Positions 10,791-21,020 are shown, numbered from the stretch's first letter. The stretch is DNA of 64,000 bases from Nilaparvata lugens (GCF_014356525.2 NC_052506.1:8921698-8985697); one strand, 5' to 3'. Notes: generated by a model from the sequence alone, not told the origin. Made by a program: numbers and translations.

Positions 10791-11030
10791 ACAGAGAGCT
10801 GATACTGAAGTGATAAAGTTGCCTGTATTGTGGTGGATCATGTAATTTCCAATGGATCCATGCCAATGGATTTTTACAATCAGGAAGAATGGTTGGAGTA
10901 CTTGAGAAATAAAACTAAAAAAATTGATGTAAACTAAGCTATTAATGTAAATTTTGTTATCATGACGAGTCTGTTGCTTAAGCCGCAATTTTGTGACACC
11001 GTTGAGTGGGAGGAGACTGTCTAGCTGGGC

Positions 11031-11118
11031 CAATGGCAGGCGATCATGCCCTTGACCAATAGCAGTACTCGCCTACTAGTATAAATTCTGCTGCTCTTGT
11101 ATTTAGTTTTAGTTTATC
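11031..11118 (+). promoter_or_regulatory. Putative RNA polymerase II promoter inside H2
   Basis: CCAAT occurs at 11032-11036 and 11058-11062, and TATAAA at 11082-11087. An initiator-like TCAGAG lies at 11116-11121, about 35 bp after the TATA box and exactly where the hammerhead-like motif begins. The same block is conserved in the copy at 41590-41660. Function is inferred from spacing and conservation only. Confidence 0.45.
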
Positions 11119-11158
11119 AGAGATTGACAATGGTGTAATAACCGAAACCGGTCTTTCT
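11119..11158 (+). ncRNA. Hammerhead-ribozyme-like motif, H2
   Basis: The order is stem I 5' AGAGA, core UUGACAA plus one extra U, stem II GGU/ACC with loop GUAAUA, GAA, stem III AC-CG-GU, H17 = C at 11153, then stem I 3' UUUCU (five pairs, one G-U). Positions 3 and 8 are U and A instead of C and G. Confidence 0.58.
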
Positions 11159-11525
11159 AAGTATCAATGAATCTGTGGTTTTTTGACAATATCTTAGTCT
11201 TTTTCATTTAATATGAATAATTACCACAATTTCAACTTCTCAACTAAACAAAAATAAAAAATAATATATAATTAAAAGTTAATCATTATTTTACAGTTTC
11301 AAGTGATTAGTGAGTGCTATTGTGTTATTCAATTTGGTTTGTAGACAATCTAAATTAAAACTTTTCAAATGTTTGGACTGAAAATTGGACCTGAATTCAA
11401 GTGTATGGAACATAACCTACTTTTTGGACAAAGTATAGTGTATAAATAACAATTCGGGGAAGACACAGTGCCTGATAGTCCTTTCCCAGTCATTTTTGAG
11501 AATTGGGTTCTGTTTAACAATAAAA

Positions 11526-12117
11526 TATCGGGGACCTAGCTTCGCTCTGGAGTACAAAAGCATAAACAATTTATTACGAAAGAAGGAATTATAATAACAG
11601 TCATAGTTCATACAGAAATGTTCTATCTAATCACAGTAAATTGAGAATAATTCCCAGAGGAATGCAAAAATTTCCCTCACAAAGGCCCGGTTGCACAAAA
11701 GCCGGTTAAAATTTAATCCTGATTAACTTCACGTGAACCAAATCAGAGAGGACCATTTCAAAATGATGGATCTAATCAGGGTTGAAAATAACCCGGCCTT
11801 TTTGCAACCATATTGAATGATTACAAAAGTTCAACAGCTGAGTCATAATTTTGTCACAGTCCCACACACATGAACTCGCTCACTCACTTCCATCATCAAC
11901 AGACGACGAAATAATTATTATCAGTTGTTTTTCCAAGGATGAATTATCCTTTTAATGTCCTACAGCGAGTTTTCCCATGGATGAGACCTAGTGCAATCGA
12001 ATTATTATATTATAAACCTACTATGTTCTGAATTTCATGAGAATCGTTAGACCTGTTTTCGAGATCCGGTGAAATACAAACATATAAACAGAAATTGTTC
12101 GTTTGATACTATAGGAT
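11526..12117 (-). mobile_element. Family A2 element, copy 1, nested in family A
   Basis: The element starts TATCGGGGACCTAGCTTCGC and ends ACTATAGGATA, and is the reverse complement of the copy at 38273-38923. It sits inside the AATAAATAAATAAC stretch just before the host element's terminal hairpin, which fixes both of its ends. An inner MITE with GGCCCGGTTGCACAAAAGCC termini lies at 11682-11812. Confidence 0.85.
11682..11812. mobile_element. Small MITE (GGCCCGGTTGCACAAA termini) within A2
   Basis: Left GGCCCGGTTGCACAAAAGCC and right GGCCTTTTTGCAACC are inverted, with inner arms GGTTAAAATTTAATC and its degenerate partner. The same segment is in the other A2 copy at 38632-38771, so it belonged to A2 before A2 spread. 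Confidence 0.7.
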
Positions 12118-12152
12118 AAATAACAAGCGAAGCTCGGTGCCCCGATATTTAA

Positions 12153-12430
12153 TACTATTGAAAAGAGAATTAGGTTATTTGAATCTTATTATCACTAATG
12201 AAGGGATGAAGCACTCCATTTGGTCGTGATTAATTGGTTTTGAGATAATTTGAGGAATCCCAGTCCTTTGCTGGGTCACTAGAAACGAACATAGCTGATT
12301 AAAGGATACAGGGAAATTTGGAACATCTAAATTCAAAAGAATAGTTTGTATAAATATTTTTGGCCTGAGAATTTTGTAGAAATCTAGAAGACATAACCTC
12401 ATTTCGGAAAGGAATTCTAAATTTTGAAGA
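12153..12430. other. No gene; short shared repeat
   Basis: GAAATCTAGAAGACATAACC at about 12380 also occurs at 54213 and 54523, with similar flanks. Otherwise nothing was recognised. Confidence 0.4.
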
Positions 12431-12576
12431 GAAACATACCTGTCAAATTTCATGAAAATCTATAACCGCGTTACGCCGTAAATGCGCAACATTTAAACAT
12501 TCAAACATTTAAACATTAAGAGAGATGCCAAACCGTCGACTTGAATCTTAGACCTCACTTCGCTCGGTCAATAAAG
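12431..12576 (-). mobile_element. Family C fragment, copy 2
   Basis: CATACCTGTCAAATTTCATG through AATGCCAAACCGTCGACTTG-like sequence to CACTTCGCTCGGTCAATAAA matches the reverse complement of the first third of family C. Confidence 0.8.
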
Positions 12577-13312
12577 GATAAAGAATTCAAATCAGTTGTC
12601 AAGGAGAAAAGCAAGAGAGCGAGACATCAAAATAAATTGGAACAGAGAAATACAGACGGTCTGCTTGAAGGTGGAACGAAAAGAGCTTTGGGGAGAAGCA
12701 GTTGTAGAGACCTGCATCAGAATCTTACTGAAATAAGTCAAATTGATACGCAGGCAAGGGAAAAGAGCCAATATACATTCGAGGAGAGCTTATTTGCTAT
12801 CGAGTGAAATTCAGTTGAGTGTTGAGAAGTAATACTCTTAGTTCAACAACAATTTTCCCAATCAATTCAGCAACGGATTGAAAGTTCATTTGGTTCGTGG
12901 GTGTGTGTGGGCAGGGAAAGGGATTAGAAAAGGAGAGAGGCTGAGTGAAGAGGGAGGGAGATCGAGTAACTCCTTGCAGGCGGACTGAAGGGCGAAGGGA
13001 TAGGCTGTTACTAGTTGATAACCGCTGGGCTGCTGATAAGGGCTCAGGGAACCCTCCACCCAGCATAAAGCATTGGCAACGTGCTGAGAATTGATGCGAT
13101 TACTCTTGTTGTAGGTTGCAACGGCGCAAAATCCGCTCATAGATTGTCAATTGCCAGTGTGTAAATGGTGAACCAACCGTTGAGGATTGAATATGTCATG
13201 ATACATAAGACCTTACACATTTCTACTGTACTTGACTCCCTTCTCCATAGCTACCAATGGAAGATTGACCTGATTAAATTTATTTTACCTATTTGAATTT
13301 TTTTACCTGGGT
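12577..13312. other. Unique sequence, no gene recognised
   Basis: Overlapping minus-strand frames at 12797-13140 lack any recognised motif. The segment 13199-13260 (TTTCTACTGTACTTGACTCC, AGCTACCAATGG) is a diverged relative of 14750-14810. Confidence 0.4.
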
Positions 13313-13450
13313 AATAGTATATTTCGCACCTGAGCAGAAAATGAGATTTTTCCGGCTCGAAATCGGCTTTCAAGTCCGAGGCCGTAGGCCGAGGACTAGA
13401 AAAGATTGAAAGCCGGAAAAACATTTTTGCCCGTGGTGCGAACGCTATTT
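13313..13450. mobile_element. Short MITE (TTCGCACC termini)
   Basis: AATAGTATATTTCGCACC on the left and GGTGCGAACGCTATT on the right are inverted, and the arms continue as TTTTTCCGGCTCGAAATC / AAGCCGGAAAAA. The centre holds the short palindrome GAGGCCGTAGGCCGAGG. Confidence 0.7.
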
Positions 13451-13476
13451 TTCACCACACACAAAAATAAACAATA

Positions 13477-13513
13477 TATATATATATTATATATATATAT
13501 ATATAATATATAT
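13477..13513. repeat. (AT)n microsatellite
   Basis: Alternating AT with two AA/TT interruptions. Confidence 0.9.
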
Positions 13514-13621
13514 GAGAATAGTTGTTTACTAAGCACTTCCGAAAGCAGAAGTGGAAGGTGATAGCTCTAGCAAATCTGAGGTAATCTGAATATCAGGAAA
13601 TTGTCCAAATATTTTTATTTT

Positions 13622-14420
13622 TTATTCTGATTTGTCTAAATAACCTAAAAGATGATGTTCAATTATGTGGGAGGTTGAGTTCATTCTTTTTTATTCTTTC
13701 AAATTAATGACAATAAGATGATATTATAAATGTTTTAATTATTGAATAATGAACACAAATAATGAAAAGTTTTTTGATCAGCTGTTTTTGATCACCTTTC
13801 TTAGTTCCATGTTAGCGGCTGGAAAGGGTACTCTATCCGGCCTAGGCCGGAAAGAAACCTGTTCTGACATCAGACGAGAGTCGTCTGCAAACAATGTCTT
13901 TCAGATCTACGTAGGGACTGGAAAACAGCTGCTTTCTGTGCAGTGTGGCGAAAATTTATTTTTGTCATAGTCATTCAATCTCAGCTGTTTTTCATGCATG
14001 AAATCAAGCCGGTAAACAACTGTTTGCTGAATAAATAAACATATGATTCTCATTACAGCATACTCTACTGTAATGAAAATTGAAACCACATGTTTCCTTT
14101 ACAATCGAGTATATTTCTTAGTTCCGAAATAGGAACAGCAAAACAACTACAAAAAAGTAATCTTCTGCGCTCCAGGGTGAAGTTTTGTCAGCTTCCACAG
14201 AATTCCTGATTCGGAATTTGTAAACTAGGTTATGTTTATAGAATGCATGTAGTAACTTCAGCAAGAGCAGGTAATGTTTTCTATTTCTCAATTATTCTTC
14301 TTTTAGATTATTATGACAAAAAATAGTGTACGTTACTTGGACGTGAATGTCTTTTGCAGTACTCGAATGAAATTTTAGTCTCGGCTAACGCCTCGACTAG
14401 AAACATCGTTCTTGCCATGA
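13622..14420. repeat. Interspersed repeat G, copy 1
   Basis: The first part (13622-13790, TGTCTAAATAACCTAAAAGA, TTTTTTGATCAGCTG) recurs at 23645-23815. The later part (13955-14420, GTCATAGTCATTCAATC, TCCTGATTCGGAATTTGTAA, GTAATGTTTTCTATTTC) recurs at 29862-30790. The termini are not defined and no coding signature is visible. Confidence 0.65.
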
Positions 14421-14581
14421 ATGTAACATGCTATAATTTTTCGGCTCTAAATTTATTGTCTAAATTTAATATTTTCTAAATTTGGCTTAGTGGTTTTGTG
14501 TTTTGTTTCGGTTTTGTATATGTTTTGACTTTTTAACATCAAAATGAACTTTATTCCGAAGTGAAAAGTGTAAATTCAAAG

Positions 14582-14700
14582 TATTGTGCTGACTATAACC
14601 TTAGTGTCCGGTTTCCCATTAGGGAACTTTGGACTATATACGGCGAGGTGCAACTACCCTTGGGTCCCCCACCATTCAAAGCCATACGCTAATAATAATC
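14582..14700 (+). mobile_element. LINE-like 3' fragment K, copy 1, short (TAA)n tail
   Basis: GTGTCCGGTTTCCCATTAGG, ACTATATACGGCGAGGTG and AAGCCATACGC are followed by TAATAATAAT. The copy at 48178-48358 has the same sequence and a much longer (TAA)n tail. A TAA-repeat tail is known from I-type LINEs; the assignment is inferred. Confidence 0.6.
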
Positions 14701-14997
14701 ATCATTCTTGCCTGCAAAAGACCCCTTCCCATCCTTGTGACGTAAGATACTATTGGCTTCAACATTTCTACTGTTCTTGACTTCCTTATACATGGCTACC
14801 AATGGATTGACCACTGGCTAATGGGTAAATTATTTTTGAAAGTTATTGTCTTCGTAGTCAGAGTTGTATAACAAGTTGAACGTTGAGATTAAAAAAATTA
14901 AACGTTTTTGAGGTTAGTCTACGTCTTCAAGAATCTAAACCAAAAAATAAAGAGAAATCAGAGTATTGTGAATGTTTATGTTTCTACATTTAATTAA
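14701..14997. other. No recognised gene
   Basis: 14707-14810 is shared in diverged form with 30775-30830 and 13199-13260. The remainder is unique AT-rich sequence. Confidence 0.4.
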
Positions 14998-15570
14998 AGC
15001 CCCACACACACATCGATTTTTGTTCGTGCGATATTTTGCCGTTCTTATAAATTCAATTAGATTGAACAGATGATTTCAAACAGAATATCGGGGCACCGAG
15101 CTTCGCTCGTTATTTTTATTTATTGATAAACAGAACTCAATTCTCAAAATGATCGTGTTTATATTTCACAGCTGGCTATAATAATTTATGTCATCTTATG
15201 AATTTCGGGGATGCGATATATTTATTTTTCACATACCTACTCACTCACTCACTCTTTTTTTCACTATTCACAGCTGTTTCAGCCAAGGATGAATTATCCT
15301 TTTAATGTCGTTCAGCGAGTTTTCCCAAGGATAAGATCTAGTGCAATCGAATTTTTATATCATAAACCTACTATTTTCCAAATTCCGTGAAAATCGTTAG
15401 AGCTGTTTTCGAGATGCGTTGAACATAAATAACCAGATATAAATATATAAAAATACAGAAATTGCTCGCTTAATATAATAGGATAGGATGATGTTTGTCA
15501 AGTCCCGTTTAATCTGATAGAATTTATAAGGACTGCAGAATATCGTACAAACAATTATGCGGGGATTAAT
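14998..15570. mobile_element. Family B MITE, copy 1, interrupted by an A3 element
   Basis: The left half (CACACATCGATTTTTGTTCG, CGATATTTTGCCGTTC) and right half (GATGATGTTTGTCAAGTCCC, AAGGACTGCAGAATATCGTA) are inverted relatives. They are continuous in the uninterrupted copy at 22858-23047. The A3 insertion sits at the ACAGATGATG position of the intact copy. Confidence 0.8.
15084..15486 (-). mobile_element. Family A3 element, copy 1 (short family A form)
   Basis: It starts AATATCGGGGCACCGAGC and ends ATTGCTCGCTTAATATAATA, then GGAT. Compared with full-length family A it keeps both ends and the GGATGAATTATCCTTTTAAT core but has a different, shorter middle (CACTATTCACAGCTGTTTC). Confidence 0.85.
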
Positions 15571-15631
15571 GCTCTGGTATGCAACTGTGAATTGAATTTT
15601 TTAGGATAATTGAGTGATGAGTATAACCTAC

Positions 15632-15719
15632 CATTTTCAATGTAGTAGGACGTCTCATTGTATCTTTCATCGGTGAAGCCTGGACGCTTAGCCTTCAGTG
15701 CCTTAGTTTCCAGTTTCGC
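15632..15719 (-). CDS. Internal coding exon of the RPUSD2/Rib2-like pseudouridine synthase
   Basis: On the minus strand the exon follows acceptor GTTGTATGTTGCAG and ends at donor G/GTAGGTTAT. It is 88 nt: 29 codons in phase 0 (AKLETKALKAKRPGFTDER and onward to SYYIEN) plus one base. That base joins GG of the exon at 406-527 to give ENG-LRKVYPYYF, which matches the ETSYYFEGGLRKVxPYYF-type sequence of RPUSD2 proteins. The lysine-rich start is typical of the poorly conserved N-terminal region. The upstream exon(s) with the initiator codon were not found in this window. The interval to the right may therefore be a further large intron. Confidence 0.84.
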
Positions 15720-15770
15720 CTGCAACATACAACAACAATAACATAAGTTCAATAGAGAATATTAGATTAT

Positions 15771-15908
15771 ACAGAGTGTTTCAGAAGTAGTGTCGAACAT
15801 TTTAGGGTATTGTTCCTGGATGATAGGAGACTACAAATGACGTGTTTGAAGTGTCCAAAACTCAGCGGTTATCATGCATGACTATGAACAAACAAGATCA
15901 TCTGAAAA
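15771..15908. mobile_element. Internally deleted T1 MITE
   Basis: ACAGAGTGTTTCAGAAGTAG through AACTCAGCGGTTATC matches the terminus of the T1 element at 55837. It then jumps to ACAAACAAGATCATCTGAAAA, which lies in the middle of that element. The opposite terminus is missing. Confidence 0.7.
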
Positions 15909-16655
15909 AGGTTCAGATATAGGTTTCAAATATGAATTTAAGGTTTCTCCTTACAATCCTACCTTTTTTAATTTGAATTCTCTGTGATTCATCGTACATC
16001 GCATATTTTCTGGACCATCTATTGACAATCAACAACTATGAAAAAAACATTTAATTCATCTTTGAAACACTGATTTAACCTATTTTTATTCTATTATTCA
16101 ACACTTTACTGATAGATATTACTACCAATTGATTGAGTATGTTTTCGGAATAATAAATGCTTCATGACTAAGCACATAGGAAGTCCGTATTTAGATGTAA
16201 ATGAAAAAATTGATTGTCAGATAATTTCATTATTCACCAAATAAAGTCAAGTGTGACATGAGATATATTGACTTTTTGGCGGTACGAAGTTCGCCGGGTA
16301 AACTAGTTATTTTATTAATATAATAATCATGATAATAAAGAGTGAAATTTTCAATATTTTTTTTGCAATTATTGTGAAGGAAAAGTTTTGTTTGGATTCG
16401 TATTTGGAAATTGATCAATCTAATAAATTCAAAATTGTAGTAGATACATTTTTTGGACTCAAAATTGTGTACGAATTATCATTTAAGTTACGTAAGTAGA
16501 ATAACCTTTAGACTGTGTATTCCAAATTGAGGTTTGAAGCAGTTTTGGGCAAATGCCTGTTGTTTTTACCTGCATTGTATTTGCATATGAATAAATAAAT
16601 ATATAAATACATAATAATAATATATTAATTATAATAATATAAATATTTATAATAA

Positions 16656-16875
16656 TTATTCACTATTGATGACAACAAAATCAGTAATCAATTTGAATGA
16701 AATCAACTCTGATTGCGGACCCTTTTGACTGGATTTCCCCATCTGATCCGCAATTTCGCTCATTAAACCAGATGAATCTTGATGAAGACATTGGAATCGA
16801 CGCAGATATTTAACAAGTTTGAGAATTCGATCAACGCTTTGTGATTTACGGCTTTGAAATTCTTGCAAAGTTTTC
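16656..16875 (-). CDS. Possible coding exon of unknown protein, copy 1
   Basis: On the minus strand a plausible acceptor (AACTCTGTTGTAG) precedes one base and then an open frame KTLQEFQSRKSQSVDRILK and onward, about 72 codons to TAA. The composition is protein-like (charged, helical, KLVKYLRRFQCLHQ) and unlike the AT-rich shadows elsewhere. I do not recognise the family. No good donor is visible, so if real it would be a terminal exon. It lies upstream of the RPUSD2-like exon on the same strand, but nothing links the two. The duplicate at 18302 keeps the frame open with a few amino-acid changes. Confidence 0.35.
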
Positions 16876-16921
16876 CTACAACAGAGTTTATAATTGAGTT
16901 ATAAAAATCATACTTTCTCTA

Positions 16922-17215
16922 CTAGGAGTTCACCCCGTTGGCCGAGTTGCATCGCCCGAGGTGGAGGGAAAGAAAATAACAAAGAAGAAGAGAGAGTGAA
17001 GGGAAGAGAGGGGAAAAATAGGAGAGAGCCTGGTTGTTGAGAGTGAAGTTTACCAGAAGTTTTCCACGATATAGTCAATGGAAAGCAAGTTGGTAGACTT
17101 TGTTTGATGCCTGGCCATTGCTGGTTCGTTACTGCGTCGAGATGAGATGAGAGGAGAACAGCTTTCAGCTGTAGGCGAACGCTGTAAGTTTACAAGCGGC
17201 CGGCCACCTTGGCTC
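16922..17215. other. GC-richer unique segment, duplicated at 18568
   Basis: TTGGCCGAGTTGCATCGCCC and GGCCGGCCACCTTGG are GC-rich relative to the surroundings. No frame or RNA fold was recognised. The second copy is nearly identical. Confidence 0.4.
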
Positions 17216-17667
17216 AACTAAATAGGCTACAGTATAGGCTACAGTACTAGAGCTACAGTATAGGCTACAGTATAGGCTACAGTAATAAACTACAGTATAG
17301 GCTACAGTACTAGAGCTACAATATAGGCTACAGTAATAGGCTACAGTATAGGCTACAGTATAGGCTACAGTAATAAACTACAGTATAGGCTACAGAACTA
17401 GAGCTACAATATAGGCTACAGTATAGGCTACAGTACTAGAGCTACAGTATAGGCTACAGTAATAAACTACAGTATATGGTACAGTACTAGAGCTACAATA
17501 TAGGCTACAGTATAGGCTACAGTACTAGAGCTACAGTATAGGCTACAGTAATAAACTACAGTATAGGCTACAGTACTAGAGCTACAGTATAGGCTACAGT
17601 AATAGGCTACAGTATAGACTACATTACTAGAGCTACAGTATAGGCTACAGTAATAAACTACAGTATA
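17216..17667. repeat. CTACAGTA minisatellite, array 1
   Basis: Interleaved units of 12-15 bp: TAGGCTACAGTA, CTAGAGCTACAGTA and TAATAAACTACAGTA. All share CTACAGTA, and the higher-order pattern repeats. The open frames through it are repeat artefacts. Confidence 0.92.
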
Positions 17668-18301
17668 GACAATCAACAACTATGAAAAAAACATTTAATT
17701 CATCTTTGAAACACTGATTTAACCTATTTTTATTCTATTATTCAACACTTTACTGATAGATATTACTACCAATTGATTGAGTATGTTTTCGGAATAATAA
17801 ATGCTTCATGACTAAGCACATAGGAAGTCCGTATTTAGATGTAAATGAAAAAATTGATTGTCAGATAATTTTCATTATTCACCAAATAAAGTCAAGTGTG
17901 ACATGAGATATATTGACTTTTTGGCGGTACGAAGTTCGCCGGGTAAACTAGTTATTTTATTAATATAATAATCATGATAATAAAGAGTGAAATTTTCAAT
18001 ATTTTTTTGCAATTATTGTGAAGGAAAAGTTTGTTTGGATTCGTATTTGGAAATTGATCAATCTAATAAATTCAAAATTGTAGTAGATACATTTTTTGGA
18101 CTCAAAATTGTGTACGAATTATCATTTAAGTTACGTAAGTAGGATAACCTTTAGACTGTGAATTCCAAATTAAGGTTTGAAGCAGTTTTGGGCAAATGCC
18201 TGTTGTTTTTACCTGCATTGTATTTGCATATGAATAAATAAATATATAAATACATAATAATAATATATTAATTATAATAATAATATAAATATTTATAATA
18301 A

Positions 18302-18521
18302 TTATTCACTATTGATGACAACAAAATCAGTAATCAATTTGAATGAAATCAACTCTGATTGCGGACTCTTTCGACTGGATTTCCCCATCTGATCCACAAT
18401 TTCGCTCATTAAACCAGATGAATCTTGATGAAGACATTGGAATCGACGCAGATATTTAACAAGTTTGAGAATTCGATCAACGCTTTGTGATTTACGGCTT
18501 TGAAATTCTTGCAAAGTTTTC
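18302..18521 (-). CDS. Possible coding exon of unknown protein, copy 2
   Basis: This is the duplicate of 16656-16875. The acceptor, reading frame and stop are preserved. Visible replacements include A to V (EIADQ / EIVDQ), Q to R and G to S near the C-terminal third. An open frame of this size kept in both copies is weak support for coding; the copies may simply be young. Confidence 0.33.
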
Positions 18522-18865
18522 CTACAACAGAGTTTATAATTGAGTTATAAAAATCATACTTTCTCTACTAGGAGTTCACCCCGTTGGCCGAGTTGCATCG
18601 CCCGAGGTGGAGGGAAAGAAAATAACAAAGAAGAAGAGAGAGTGAAGGGAAGAGAGGGGAAAAATAGGAGAGAGCCTGGTTGTTGAGAGTGAAGTTTACC
18701 AGAAGTTTTCCACGATATAGTCAATGGAAAGCAAGTTGGTAGACTTTGTTTGATGCCTGGCCATTGCTGGTTCGTTACTGCGTCGAGATGAGATGAGAGG
18801 AGAACAGCTTTCAGCTGTAGGCGATCGCTGTAAGTTTACAAGCGGCCGGCCACCTTGGCTCAACT

Positions 18866-19741
18866 AAATAGGCTACAGTATAGGCTACAGTACTAGAGCT
18901 ACAGTACTAGAGCTACAGTATAGGCTACAGTAATAAACTACAGTATAGGCTACAGTACTAGAGCTACAATATAGGCTACAGTAATAGGCTACAGTATAGG
19001 CTACAGTATAGGCTACAGTAATAAACTACAGTATAGGCTACAGAACTAGAGCTACAATATAGGCTACAGTATAGGCTACAGTACTAGAGCTACAGTATAG
19101 GCTACAGTAATAAACTACAGTATATGGTACAGTACTAGAGCTACAATATAGGCTACAGTATAGGCTACAGTACTAGAGCTACAGTATAGGCTACAGTAAT
19201 AAACTACAGTATATGCTACAGTACTAGAGCTACAGTATAGGCTACAGTAATAGGCTACAGTATAGACTACATTACTAGAGCTACAGTATAGGCTACAGTA
19301 ATAAACTACAGTATAGACTACAGTACTAGAGCTACAGTATAGGCTACAGTACTAGAGCTACAGTATAGGCTACAGTACTGGAGCTACAGTATAGGCTACA
19401 GTACTAGAGCTAGAGTATAGGCTACAGTAATAGGCTACAGTATAGACTACAGTACTAGAACTACAGTATAGGCTACAGTACTAGAGCTACAGTATAGGCT
19501 ACAGTACTAGAGCTACAGTATAGGCTACAGTACTAGAGCTACAGTATAGGCTACAGTAATAAACTACAGTATAGGCTACAGTACTAGAGCTACAGTATAG
19601 GCTACAGTAATAGGCTACAGTATAGGCTACAGTACTAGAGCTACAGTATGGGATACAGTAATAGGCTACAGTATAGACTACAGTACTAGAGCTACAGTAT
19701 AGGCTACAGTAATAAACTACAGTATAGGCTACAGTACTACA
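18866..19741. repeat. CTACAGTA minisatellite, array 2
   Basis: The same three unit types as at 17216, extended to about 870 bp. The last third shows a regular alternation of TAGGCTACAGTA and CTAGAGCTACAGTA. Confidence 0.92.
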
Positions 19742-19866
19742 GCTGCTGCCCCAAACAATTATTCCCTGCAGCTCATTTGAGGCCAGTATTACATCGTCGT
19801 CTACATCTTATCACATGACCTATTTCAAGGACCAACACAGAAGGAGGAAGTATAAGAATAGGGAGT

Positions 19867-19929
19867 GCAAAAGAAGAGGAAAAAGGAGAAGAAGAAGAAA
19901 AAGAAGGAAGAGGAGGAGGAAAAAGAAGG

Positions 19930-19962
<33 letters not shown>

Positions 19963-20061
19963 AGAAGAAGAGAAGAAGAAGAAGAAGGAGGAGGAGGAGG
20001 AGGAGGAGGAGGAGGTGGTGGAGGAGGAGGAGGAAGAAGGAGAAGAAGAGGAAGAAGGAAC
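19867..20061. repeat. Purine tract (GAA/GGA/AAG)n
   Basis: Almost 200 bp of uninterrupted A and G on the plus strand, grading from GAAGAA to GGAGGA and back. It produces long spurious frames in several phases (poly-K/R, poly-E, poly-L, poly-S). Confidence 0.95.
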
Positions 20062-21020
20062 GTTGTGCAGCACGAATTGTCTGCAAAGTCTCATCAAACT
20101 CCACCGACCTGCATTCCACCAAATTGCATCTACTTGCAAATTTCCGAATGTTGATCAGCGGCGAGATTTCCTGGCATGTTGCTATTAATGGATAATAAAT
20201 TGAGATATGACGAAAATGATTAGCTGTATTGTGTGTAGCGGTGTTTTCCAACTGACAGCACAATGTACGCTGATGAATGGGGATGATGTGGCTTTGGGAG
20301 GTAACAGCAGGGGTGGGGGGAGGTATTTTCATTAGAGCTTAGACATGGGGTGGATGGGAGAGGGGTTAAGTAGTGAGGAGGCAATGAATGAATGAGTGAA
20401 CGGGTAGCGACCGCTTCTCAGGTGAACACCAAGTGTTTATCAGTATAGGTTTGCTGTTGAGGAGGAGGAAGTTGTATTAGAAGGAGGAAGAGGAGGAGGT
20501 GGTTGAGGAGGCGGAGGAGTTGAGGAGGCAGATCTGATTATCGCCGGACACGAGATCTGATTAGCAGTCCAAGTCCTGGCTAGGAATGGCGGATTTATAT
20601 TGCGGCTCTACACAGCCTTATCAGTCACACACGCACGCGTGTGTATGTGGGCAAGCGCGCGCGCACTTGAACTTCTTCGTACGGTTCTAATTGCAAGCGT
20701 CGGGACGCGCCATGACGCCTTTCCTCTCTCCTCAAACCAGCTGAAGCCTCTATTCTCGACTGCGCTGATCCGATCTCGTTTCCAATTTAGTTTGCTCTAT
20801 ACCAGTGCTGGCCTTCCCATCCCCATGTTATACCGCTTGAGGCGCTTCCCGCAATAACTTGGGCCGCATGAAAACATGTCTGACTCTCCATTTGCACCTT
20901 CCTTTCGGCGATCGTTACATCTTTCCCACACAAAAGCTATCAAGCCTCGCTGATTACACAATATTCCTCGAATAAGAGGATTCATATCCTCGAGAATACA
21001 CTGATATTTCCACTGCATTC
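20062..21020. other. Unique sequence, locally GC- and purine-rich
   Basis: 20458-20530 is GGAGGA-rich, and 20620-20670 has alternating GTGT/GCGC. Frames at 20600-20857 and on the opposite strand lack a recognisable motif. Confidence 0.4.

Larger units (their letters stand above)
10946..11255 (+). mobile_element. H2 element with promoter-like block and hammerhead-like motif
   Basis: This copy matches the element at 41311-41704 from TGTTATCATGACGAGT onward: two CCAAT boxes, a TATAAA box, the hammerhead-like motif, the arm ATCTGTGGTTTTTTGACAAT and the tail CTTCTCAACTAAAC. Only the right half of the inverted structure is present, and the left arm is missing. It abuts a family A copy at 11256. 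Confidence 0.75.
11256..12152 (+). mobile_element. Family A element (left-truncated), split by an A2 insertion
   Basis: 11256-11525 matches the right half of other family A copies (GATTAGTGAGTG, TCAAGTGTATGGAACATAAC, TTCCCAGTCATTTT). The missing terminus AAGCGAAGCTCGGTGCCCCG is found at 12125-12152, after a complete A2 element. Open frames around TCAAGTGTATGGAAC differ between copies and are not coding. Confidence 0.8.
528..15631 (-). other. 15.1 kb intron of the RPUSD2-like gene, packed with mobile elements
   Basis: The interval is bounded on the minus strand by a donor at 15631 (ATG followed by GTAGGTTAT) and an acceptor at 528 (TTTTGACAG). The flanking exons join in phase: a single G on one side and GG on the other restore a glycine codon. 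It contains M1, H1, H2, A, A2, A3, B and C elements, tandem duplications and LINE 3' fragments, listed separately. I found no additional coding exon inside it that would fit the frame. Confidence 0.75.
16024..19741. repeat. Tandem segmental duplication, about 1644 bp offset
   Basis: GACAATCAACAACTATG starts at 16024 and again at 17668, and the following 1.2 kb is nearly identical, including an exon-like frame and a GC-rich segment. Each unit ends in a CTACAGTA minisatellite; the second array is about twice as long. A fragment with GCGGTACGAAGTTCGCC is found in both units (16276 and 17921). Confidence 0.9.

Noticed and set aside
17216..19741. CTACAGTA arrays as a CRISPR, centromeric satellite or promoter array
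   Set aside because: Units of 12-15 bp without spacers; simple minisatellite growth explains them. No binding-site evidence.
19815..20332. Several long open frames in four phases (up to 170 codons)
   Set aside because: They are produced by the GAA/GGA tract and encode single-residue runs; no coding bias in the non-repetitive parts.
20600..20857. GC-rich segment as a gene start or CpG promoter
   Set aside because: Only a short GTGT/GCGC patch; no initiator, splice donor or recognisable coding sequence follows.
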